Source of the DNA: Chamaecyparis obtusa
Lineage: Eukaryota > Streptophyta > Pinopsida > Cupressales > Cupressaceae
Direction: 5' to 3'
DNA length: 64,000 bases
NCBI GenBank assembly: GCA_027943335.1
Contig: BSBK01005648.1
Span: forward strand, 671,001 to 735,000
Shown: positions 55,986 through 64,000 of the stretch, one piece after another
How the letters are laid out: each line of letters begins with the position of its first letter
Position numbering within the stretch: the stretch's first letter is position 1
Made by a program: the position numbers and the translations under genes
The notes under the pieces: model-generated
Told to the model about the DNA's origin: nothing
Databases searched by the model: none
What the model saw: the letters and a program-made list of their open reading frames with translations, nothing else

Positions 55986-56449
55986 CATTGATGGCAACAC
56001 CATATGATATCACCTGAATAACACATGGATTACAAACCAATCCAAAAAACTTATCTGTTCATCAGATAATTATTTATAATATCCTTAGCTTCATTTTGAT
56101 TCATAATCCTATAAGCCTCACTTCTATGACCATCAGAAATATTTAGATCTCCCTCTATCCCAATCCTTCATTTTAGTTCATCACCCTTACTTTTCATTGT
56201 CATTTGTTATCATATCAGTTCATCTCCCTCTTTGACAAAAATGCCAAAGTAGCAACTAAAACATACATCCATTAGATGTAGATAATATATGTGCACCTTA
56301 GTGTTTCTCCCTCTATCATCTTGCTTATGACTGATTCCTTGTCTTTGCTCCTTTTCACAACTCTAGGCTAGCCCTAAAGTGTGACAATCTCCTACATCAA
56401 CTTGTCAAATATTTTATTGTAGCATATTTGATGCAATGCTCCTAGCTTG
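55986..56449 (-). other. F 3' noncoding region
   Basis: No coding frame; lies between the RNase H end and the polypurine tract. Confidence 0.5.
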
Positions 56450-57246
56450 ACTAGGTAGCCTCAGTTAGGGGAAGGACCCCTAATTGATTTTTCAAATACT
56501 CATGAGCTTCTCTGGGTAAAGATTTAGTGAATATGTCTGCTAATTGTTCTTTTGTATTCACATATTCCATTTGGACTTATTTATCTTGTACTAATTCTCT
56601 CAAGTAGTGATACTTGATTTCTATGTGCTTGGTCTTAGTGTGCATCACTGGATTCTTAGAAATATTGATAGCACTTGTGTTGTCATAGAAAATAACAACA
56701 GGTTCAGTGATTTCTTCTTTCATGCCTATCAACAATTGTTTTATCCATACCAAATTCAAATAGTTTACTGCAACAGCAACATACTCGACCTTAGCAGTAG
56801 ATTGGGAAATATAATTTTGTTTCTTGTTCATCCAGGAGACTAATCTCTGTCCAAGAAAAAAATCTCCACCACTAGTACTCTTTCTGTCATCTACATTTCC
56901 TACCCAATCAGCATCTGTATAAACTCTGAGTTCAAATTTGTCATCCTTCTTATAATATAGACCATAGTCAGCAGTTCCTTTCAAGTATCTCAATTCTTTT
57001 CATAGCCATCATGTGTGTTTCCTTAGGATTGGCAGAGAGTCTTGCCACAATCCCAATAGCTAGTGCAATATCAAGTCTACTATGTACAACATACTACAAT
57101 TTTCCAATCATGGATCTGTACAAAGTCTAATTTACTTCTGCAGCATCATCATTCTTAGATAACTTTTGTCCAGTAACCATAGGAGTACTCATTGGTCTAG
57201 TATCTTCCATCCCAAAAGTTTTCAGTATTTCATTAACATACTTAGA
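56450..57246 (-). pseudogene. F RNase H, decayed
   Basis: R-Y-L-K-G-T-A-D-Y-G-L, V-Y-T-D-A-D-W-V-G-N (catalytic Asp), D-R-K-S-T-S-G and S-T-A-K-V-E-Y-V-A (Glu box; usually S-T-A-E-A-E-Y) followed by D-N-T-S-A-I. H-I-E-I-K-Y-H-Y-L-R-E close the domain. A 138-codon open frame covers it. The upstream part (57000-57246) is broken by stops. Confidence 0.85.
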
Positions 57247-58095
57247 CTATGCAATGAAAATTCCTTTCTTCATCTGATATACTTGTAAACCAACAAATAA
57301 TTTGATCTCACCAAACATGCTCATTTCAAATTCAGTTTGCATTTCATTTGAAAATATTTTACACAATGCATCTTGTCCACCAAAAATAATGTCATCCGCA
57401 AAAAAATTTGTCAATAGGATACCTTTACCTTCATCTTTCATGTACAGATTGCTTGTGTCATTTTTTCTTGAAAATCCAATCTGTATCAAGTAGTTGTACA
57501 ACCTCTCATACCATGCTCTGGGAACTTGTTTCAATCCATATAGTGCTTTGTTCAGTTTACACACCATGTGTCTTCTATTTGGATCAATAAAACCTTTTGG
57601 CTATTCTATGTAAACTTCTTCTTCTAGTATACCATTTAAAAATGCAGACTTGACATCCATTTGATATACTTTGAAATCTTTATAAGAAGCATATGCAAGC
57701 AGAGTTCTTACTCGCAATCTAGCTACAGGGGAAAATGTCTCCCCATAATCTATTCCTTCTTCTTGTGCATAGCCTTTGCATACCAGCCTAGCTTTTTTCC
57801 TAGTTATTTCACCATTTTCATTCATCTTATTCCGAAACACCCACTTTGTTCCTATAACATTTTTGTTTTTAGGTCTCGGAACCAGAGTCCAAGTATCATT
57901 CTTCTCAATCTAGTCAATCTCTTCATTCATTGCTTGTATCCAATCTTCATTCTCTAATGCCTCTTTAGTTGACTTGGGTTCAAATTCACACAGTAGGCAT
58001 GTTGGATCCTTAGTCTTACTTCTGGTTTGAATTCTAGTATTTTTGTCTCCAATTATCTGTCCAGGCTTGTGATGTCTTCTTACATATTTTTCCAA
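57247..58095 (-). pseudogene. F reverse transcriptase (RVT_2), decayed
   Basis: [47 protein letters not shown] (catalytic Asp) and L-Y-G-L-K-Q-V-P-R-A-W-Y are classic copia RT motifs. The Y-V-D-D box reads F-A-D-D-I-I-F. Stops at about 57601 and 57910 divide it into three open stretches. Confidence 0.88.
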
Positions 58096-58640
58096 AATAG
58101 GTTCATCTCTTCTCTCCTCTATTTCATCAGGTTCCCCAACAAGATTGTTAGATTCAACTTCTAAATGCTCAACAACCTCTTCCTGATACTCAACAGCATT
58201 TTCTTGTAGCTTGGCATGTTCTTGTTCTCTTTCGGCATTGTTTTCCTAATGCTCGGTGGTATCTGTCTATCGCTCGGCATTGCTTACCTGAGACTCGGCA
58301 TTAGGTGCAAGTCTATTACTTGCCTCTTCTTCTTCCTCAATGTACACAAAAGATCTATAATCTTCTGGTTCTCTTTTTCTATCAAATTCATTTCTTTTTG
58401 CATACTCGTCAATTTTCACATTCACACTTTCCACAATTTTGTTAGTGTTAGAGTTAAAACACTTATAAGCTTTACTTTTTGTGGAATATCCTAGGAATAT
58501 CCTTCATCACTCTTAGCATCAAACTTTCCATTTCTAGTGTCTTTTAATATATAGCACTTACTTCCAAAGATTCTAAAGTATTTAACACTCAGTGCATGCC
58601 CATGCCATAATTTATAGGGTGTCAGATTAGTACCTTTCTT
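58096..58640 (-). pseudogene. F integrase-to-RT linker with heptad repeat
   Basis: A low-complexity acidic linker. At 58211-58301 it carries a 21-bp repeat (see separate entry). The frame is broken by a stop near 58246. Confidence 0.6.
58211..58301 (-). repeat. 21-bp coding repeat in F (CTCGGCATT cores)
   Basis: T-C-G-G (or TTGG) cores on the plus strand recur at 58211, 58232, 58253, 58274 and 58295, exactly 21 bp apart. On the minus strand each unit codes seven residues beginning N-A-E or a variant. The CTCGG core is the same word that clusters in F's LTRs. Confidence 0.8.
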
Positions 58641-59548
58641 GATCTGTACCTAGTTAAGAGTGTAGATAGTAGTTCTTATAGCTTCTTTCTAGTATTTCTG
58701 TACCACATTCTTTTCAATCAACAATGTCCTTGCACAATCCAAGATAGATCTATTTCTCCTTTCTATTATACCATTTTGTGGAGGTACATCTATCTTTTAA
58801 TTCCTCTATCATTGCAAAACAAATTGAATTCATTTGATGTAAATTCTCCACCTCAGTCAGATCTAAGAAATTTTAGGTTCCTACCTATCTCCTTCTCAAC
58901 CTCAGCCAAATACCACTTAAAGAATTGAAAAGCTTCAGATTTTTCTTTTAGAAACATTACATGCATCATCCTAGTATGATCATCAACAAATAAGATAAAA
59001 TATTTAGCACCACAGTAACTTTGTACACCCATAGGTCCACAAAGGTCAGTATGAACCAAATCTAAAATGTTTTCAGAAGTAAAGGATTTTCTCTTAAAAC
59101 TTGAGTTTGTCATTTTTCAAAACTGGCATTCCTTGCACATCACATTCTCAGGTTTCTTCAATCTAGGTAGACCTCTTACCTTTTTCTTCTTACTTATCTC
59201 TACCAGATTGTCAAAGTTAACATGACATAGCCTTTTATGCCATAACCAAATATCATCAAGTTGTGCAATTATACACATTTCTTCAGATAGATCAAGATAG
59301 AACAAATTACCTCTAGTCTGATCTCCACTTCCAATTAGTTCTCCAGTAGCATCAAATATTTTAGCTTTCTTGTGATGAAATTCCACTCGGTAACCAGTTC
59401 TATTGAGCTGAGCAACACTTAACAAATTATAATTAAGACCTTCAACCCAATATGCATTTTCATAAGATATCTTATCAGTCAGTTTAATCAAACCTTTTCC
59501 TCTAACAGGACATGGTGCATCATTACCAAATGTTACACTTTTACCTAT
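58641..59548 (-). pseudogene. F integrase, decayed
   Basis: The GAG-pre-integrase/zinc part has W-L-W-H-K-R-L-C-H and C-K-E-C-Q (59260-59120). The core has V-H-T-D-L-C-G-P-M (D), F-L-R-S-D then a stop and G-G-E-F (D), and, after a frameshift near 58800, P-P-Q-N-G-I-I-E-R-R-N (E). Downstream K-C-Y-I-L-K and G-Y-S match the copia integrase tail. Confidence 0.85.
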
Positions 59549-59553
59549 GTAAT
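59549..59553 (+). repeat. Target-site duplication of G, left copy (GTAAT)
   Basis: Matches 60036-60040. Removing G plus one copy rejoins F's pol frame without a shift. Confidence 0.9.
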
Positions 59554-60035
59554 TGTAAGAATTTGCCTAAGGCAAAGAATAGAAACCAAGATCTAGAAGC
59601 TCAAGAGATAGCACAAGAGAGACAAAATATGATATGATCAATGATCAAATAATGAAATAGATAGATGATTGATTTTACAATGTAGGAGTGCCTAAATATA
59701 TAGGCAATGCAATAAGACTACATGATAAGGAGATGATAAGATATCACCCACACAAGGTGGAATCACATGTCCACCAAAGGTGGATCATCCTCCAATATGC
59801 AATAAAGTATGTGCATTGGATTAGGATGATAATGTGATAAGAGCACTAAAGGTGGATCTCACACACAACAAGGTATGTGATGACAAATATCACACCTAAA
59901 GTGGAGATTCTCCTAACCATGTGCTAAAATGAAATGCAAACTCCTAAGTGTCTCAAAGACAAACTACTATGCAATTGCATTATCCTAAGTAAACTTAAGT
60001 AAAGTGTAATTAGTAAATACTTAATTACACCAACA
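59554..60035 (-). repeat. G, 482-bp solo LTR inside F
   Basis: Minus-strand reading TGTTGGTGTAATTAAG to TTCTTACA, TG...CA ends, perfect 5-bp GTAAT duplication and no coding or internal element sequence. CCTATATATTTAGG near 59705-59690 is a TATA candidate in the minus orientation. It probably remains after LTR-LTR recombination removed a whole element. Confidence 0.88.
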
Positions 60036-60040
60036 GTAAT
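60036..60040 (+). repeat. Target-site duplication of G, right copy (GTAAT)
   Basis: Perfect match with 59549-59553. Confidence 0.9.
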
Positions 60041-60361
60041 GATGTAAGGTCTCAAACTTATTTTTGTCACTAGTCATATGATGTGAACAACCACTATCAA
60101 TAATCCATTTATCATTCTTGTTCACATAGGATATCAATGCAGTTTTCTCATCCTCATCAAATTCATCTTTCATTGCAACATAGACTACCTCAATTTTAAA
60201 ATCATCACTATCAGTGTTAGTTTCTTCTTCAACAATGTAACAAGATTTCTTACCTTTTTCCTTTGTAGTCCTTGTTCCTTTGGTAGCTTTTGTCATCTCT
60301 TCTATCTTTGTGTTTTCTTTTTCTTTCATCTTCTTTATCCTTCCTATCAGAACATCTAGCA
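60041..60361 (-). pseudogene. F protease
   Basis: W-I-I-D-S-G-C-S-H-H-M-T is the copia aspartic protease active site (D-S-G), at about 60105-60070. The frame continues K-F-E-T-L-H-H-Y to the G insertion. It is one frame off the gag frame, with which it overlaps at 60250-60362, so an indel or a recoding site separates them. Confidence 0.85.
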
Positions 60362-61212
60362 ACTATATGACCAACTTTATTACATGAAAAACATATAATA
60401 GGGAGTTTACCTTTATACTTTCCTTTTCCTATTCTCAGTCTTCTAGCCATAAGAGCTTCTAGATCTTCTAGTTCTTCATCAGAAGTGTCATTGTCACTTT
60501 CACTTTCACTGATGCATCTTTCTTTTTCTTTCTTTGGCTTGTTCAAAACTAGTTGTGACTTGAATGAAGATTCAACATTACCAATGCTACCAACAGTGAA
60601 ATTATCATAGTTAGAGAGTTCAAAAGAAATCAACTTACCAACCAAAATTTCCAAAGTAAGCACATTAGCAGAGTTGCATCTAGATTCCTGAATAGCTGAG
60701 ATCTTAATAGCATATATAGGACGTAGGGTTCTTAGTACTTTCCCAATTATAGTTTCATCATCAATAATCCCATTTTCTCCTCTAATAGCATTCACAACTT
60801 CTTTTATTCTACCACAATATTATGCAATGTTCTCACCTTCTTGCATTCTCATTTCATCAAACTTACCTCTAAGACTCTCAGCCTTTTCTTTTAGTACATT
60901 TAAGTCACCACCATAGATCCTTGCAAGAGTGTCCCACATCTCCTTAGCAGTTGTGCAATCCTTAATGTCCTCAAATTCTGGATAGCTTAGGGAAAATGCA
61001 ATTTCCATCATTGCTTGATTATGTTCTTGCTTAGCTCTCATTTCTTTGGTATTCAAAGGTGCAATAGGTGAGACATGGCCATTCTCAATGTAGTACTTTG
61101 TAGAGTCGCCAATACCAGCCAGATGCAGCTTCATCAAGCATTGCCATGCAGGGAAGTTTTTCTTATTCAGATTCGGTACCTCCTTCTTATACATCTTGAT
61201 CATTTGCTTCAA
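60250..61212 (-). pseudogene. F gag
   Basis: An N-terminal UBN2/Retrotrans-gag-like part reads W-Q-C-L-M-K-L-H-L, then A-K-E-M-W-D-T-L-A-R-I-Y and L-R-G-K-F-D-E-M. A stop follows near 60818 and then a second open stretch. The zinc knuckle C-F-S-C-N-K-V-G-H-I-V-A-R-C (C-x2-C-x4-H-x4-C) lies at about 60395-60350, followed by a Lys/Arg/Asp-rich basic tail. It would coat the element RNA. Confidence 0.87.
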
Positions 61213-61233
61213 GTCCCTTTAAACTTGATTTCT

Positions 61234-61246
61234 GGCTCTGATACCA
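61234..61246 (-). other. Primer-binding site of F (tRNA-iMet type)
   Basis: Minus-strand TGGTATCAGAGCC two bases inside the 5' LTR, the plant initiator-Met primer site. Confidence 0.9.
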
Positions 61247-61248
61247 AT

Positions 61249-62738
61249 TGTTAATATGATTTAGAACAATAAAGAGGGGGGGTGAATCAGTTGTTCTCAG
61301 GTCCTGATGTATAAGACAAACTTAAAAACTTTTCCTTAAATCAGATCCAATAACCAAAATAAACTCGATCATCACTGATTTAATAATAGAAACATGTAAC
61401 ATTGCAGTCCACTACCCAACTATAACTTAACTTGTAAAACATAGAAATGTTCAAACCAAAACATTCACACAAGTATTAACACAAGGATTTATAGTGGAAA
61501 CCCAATGTGGGAAAAACCACTTTGTAACATGCTACTATTTATTTCACTCTTTTGAAGTGAGCTTGGTTAAAAGCCAACCCTGTCAAAGGTTACAATACAC
61601 ACTGTTAGGTGTGACCCAGTTAAAGGATTTCAATCACCCTGTTAAAAGTGACCCTCATTATAGGACTTACATACACTCCATTAGAATGCAACCTAGTTCA
61701 AAGGATTTAACATATGACTGTTAGGTCAACCTCTGTCAAAAGGATTTTGACTGTTACAATGGTTAGAAAGTAGCATCAATATTGATCTGAAAAACATACA
61801 ACTCACTTTGCAAATATCAGATCTGATTCCATACACTAATGCTGGTTTATTGACTTTGAAACTTTGACATCTCCATCTCTGATTTTCTTGGAACTTTTCT
61901 TCAAGCAACCACCACAATTCTCCTTCAGCCTTTTCTACTTATACAGTCAATAAAACTTTACTGGTCTTCCAAAATTCTCTTTTTCACCCATGCACATGCA
62001 TATCCAATGCTCAGGTTCCCTTAATACTTTCCTCAATTAGGTTAACTCATCTTATGCCACTCAATCTCATTCGTAGATCTTAGGGTTAGGTCAAATTCAT
62101 TGAATCTACCCACTTCATGTTCTTTGACTTCATCTCAAATCTCTTAAAGATTTACAATAAAATGTTTTACAGTGCATTTAATGCTTTCAAACAATCAATA
62201 AATAAAGTCAACACATTTTACATAATCCAAGAATTCAACAATGTCGGCTCCAAAACTAAATTCTCTTCAAATATAAAAATGTTGATGCTCGGTCAATACT
62301 GTGATCAACTACTCGGTGTTCATATTGAAAGCTCGGTCATTACTAAAAATGTTTCCTCGGCTTACACTGTCTTCCTCAACAATTAACTGTTGTTCAGTCA
62401 ACACTAGAATTTTGCTTGGCATACACTGACTTAGTCGACACTAACATTACTCAGCTTAAACATGATTTCTCCATTTTTGCTTCATCAAGCCTACCAGTTT
62501 AGTCTTCAGTCTTACTAGGATAAACAATACATTGTCTCGTCATTGTACAACATAGTCAAGTACACTTTGTAGTATCAAGATAACTCAACCTTTCCCTAGG
62601 TTCTATTGTTACCAACCTTGCCCTAATCCTTCACAACAATACAATAGATATAGTACTTTTCTAAGTAGCAACAGTCTTACCAATTAAAGTTTGACATCAA
62701 TGACAATACAACAATTATTTCAATTGTAGTTTCCAACA
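61249..62738 (-). repeat. Element F 5' LTR
   Basis: 1490-bp direct copy of 54481-55971. Same C-run box (plus-strand G8 at about 61275) and CTCGGTC cluster (62280-62440). Confidence 0.93.
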
Positions 62739-62743
62739 GCTAC
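62739..62743 (+). repeat. Target-site duplication of F, right copy (GCTAC)
   Basis: Perfect match with 54476-54480. Confidence 0.92.
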
Positions 62744-63900
62744 CACTATCAATGATTACCTTCCAAACTTTGTCAGAAACTCTACATCTAGTCTTGAACA
62801 AAGTTTTCCTTAACAGATCTTCCTTCTTTCTTTCATTCCACAGTGCTCTCCTTACCATTAAGTTATCTCCTTTCTCAGGTTCATTCGGTGACTCTTCTTG
62901 CACCAAAGCATTTCTTCTACTTCCAGCCTTCTTACTAGCTTGTGTACATTCAAGAGATCTATGTCCTTCTTCTCCACAATTTTAGAAAGTTCCTCAAAAA
63001 CTTCCTCTTCCATAACCACCTTGGTAGTTACTACCTCTACCTCTAGATGAATTTTCACCTTTCCACTTGGTCTTGCCTTTGTCCACATTTGTCTTTTCTG
63101 GTTCAGATCTACCATTCTCACCATTAGATCTACCTCTTGCTCTAGGGAATCTACCACCTTGATCTCTTTGTCTTTGTTCATGTCTTTTGTTCAATTTTTC
63201 CTCGGCCTTCAAAGCAAATTGATAAGCCTCTTCAATGTTCTCCAACTTGACCATACTAATTTCCTCTTGGATGGAAACTCTCAAACCATTTAGGTATCTA
63301 CCAATTATTTCAACATCATCTTCATCATGTCCAGATCTGATATCTAATCTATAGAATTCCTTAGTATACTATTTTACCGAGCTATCTTTCTACCTCAAAC
63401 TTTGCATTCACCGAACTAGGTTAATCTAATAATCACAAGGTAAGAACTTTCCTTTCAATTTGTTCACCATTTTATTCCATACCTTGATTTTGTCTTTTCC
63501 TTTCCTTTTTCTATCCAGCTACAAATGTTCCCACCATAAGGATGCATGACTTTTCAACTTTTTGCTTGCAATATTCACCTTCTTATCCTCAAGAATATTT
63601 TTATATTCAAAGTACTTTTCCATCTCGATGATCCAGTCCACCAATTCATCAAAATCTAGCTTTTCACCATACTCAGGAGGATTGAAATGTGGTGTTGACT
63701 TTAGACTTGTCAAAGCCTTAAAAAATCTTTCTTCACCTTGATCCATAATAGGTGTAAGTTCTGCATTCACCTATTCTTCTTCAACTTCATCATCACTAAC
63801 ATCTTCAAGATGTCTGCCTCTTCTTTGGGCTTTTTCAACAGCTTCTAACCTAGTAGCAATCTACCTTAGCATATCTTCCAATCCTGGATCTAAATCTCAC
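62744..63900 (-). pseudogene. Element D gag and protease start
   Basis: Gag core: F-N-P-P-E-Y-G-E-K-L-D-F-D-E-L-V-D-W and H-A-S-L-W-W-E-H-L (63770-63519). Degraded parts follow with stops near 63428 and 63390. Next come L-N-G-L-R-V-S-I-Q-E-E and an Arg/Gly-rich stretch, then the zinc-knuckle C-G-E-E-G-H-R-S-L-E-C near 62975-62940. The protease start W-K-V-I-I-D-S-G-S reaches the F junction. Closely related to E's gag. Confidence 0.83.
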
Positions 63901-64000
63901 CTCCCACAAACCATCTTGACAACCCTCTAAAATTGTAGGTCAAATCATGATCTGCTACCCCACAACAATCAACTAGGGCTTTAAGAGGAACCTACATACC
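63901..64000 (-). other. Element D 5' untranslated edge
   Basis: Sequence ahead of gag on the minus strand. D's primer site and 5' LTR are expected just beyond the window. Confidence 0.5.

Larger units (their letters stand above)
54481..62738 (-). mobile_element. Element F, complete Ty1/copia retrotransposon, minus strand
   Basis: LTRs of 1491 and 1490 bp, tRNA-iMet-type primer site, polypurine tract, target duplication GCTAC, and gene order gag-PR-INT-RT-RNase H mark a full-length copia element of 8.26 kb. It carries the 482-bp solo LTR G between protease and integrase. Several stops and at least two frameshifts disable it. Confidence 0.93.
50496..64000 (-). mobile_element. Element D, chromodomain gypsy (chromovirus-like), minus strand, leaves window
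   Basis: On the minus strand gag, protease, RT, RNase H, integrase and a chromodomain-like tail lead to a 3' LTR at 51156-50496. The 5' LTR lies right of the window. D sits inside E's gag and is itself split by F at 54481-62738. The resemblance to Reina-type chromoviruses is from the tail motif and short LTR, not from a tree. Confidence 0.85.

Overview
The window reads as nuclear DNA of a land plant, built almost entirely of nested, decayed LTR retrotransposons. The elements are plant-type: Ty3/gypsy with a second, archaeal-type RNase H, chromodomain gypsy, and Ty1/copia. Two families have tRNA-iMet-type primer sites. The only recognisable cellular gene is one decayed exon of a plant subtilase. 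The low gene density, AT-richness and depth of nesting would suit a large genome such as a gymnosperm, but that is an inference. No complete cellular gene, rRNA, complete tRNA or CRISPR array was found.

Left part (1-17.3 kb): an old plus-strand gypsy element, here G1, enters from the left edge (gag, protease, first half of an RNase H). It is split by element A (2853-14035), which has two 1.25-kb LTRs and a perfect 5-bp target duplication, ATTAT. G1 resumes at 14036 with the second half of the same RNase H, then RT, RNase H and integrase. A is non-autonomous: PR, RT, RNase H and most of integrase are gone, and in their place is a 746-residue Pro/Ser-rich reading frame broken by one stop.

Middle (17.3-25.1 kb): mostly unassigned DNA with two LTR-like stretches, a tRNA-Arg-like scrap and a few coding-like fragments.

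25.1-44.5 kb: a compound of the same family as A, arranged LTR-internal-LTR-internal-LTR. The first unit (C) keeps only its 3' noncoding part. The second (B) carries a degraded but nearly complete Tat-like set: gag, PR, G-patch region, RT, RNase H, archaeal-type RNase H and integrase. B is interrupted by a solo copia-like LTR. The leaders of A and B carry arrays of short palindromes spaced about 20-22 bp, which I consider the most unusual signal here.

Right part (44.5-64 kb): a subtilase exon, then H (a deletion derivative with two 948-bp LTRs), then a four-level nest. E (gypsy, plus) is broken by its relative D (chromodomain gypsy, minus). D is broken in the protease active-site motif by F (complete 8.26-kb copia, minus, target duplication GCTAC). 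F is broken by a 482-bp solo LTR, G (target duplication GTAAT).

Decay is dominated by CAG-to-TAG and CAA-to-TAA type stops at expected Gln codons, as expected for cytosine methylation followed by deamination in silenced elements. CTCGGT/ACCGAG motifs recur in LTRs of unrelated families and in a coding region of F.
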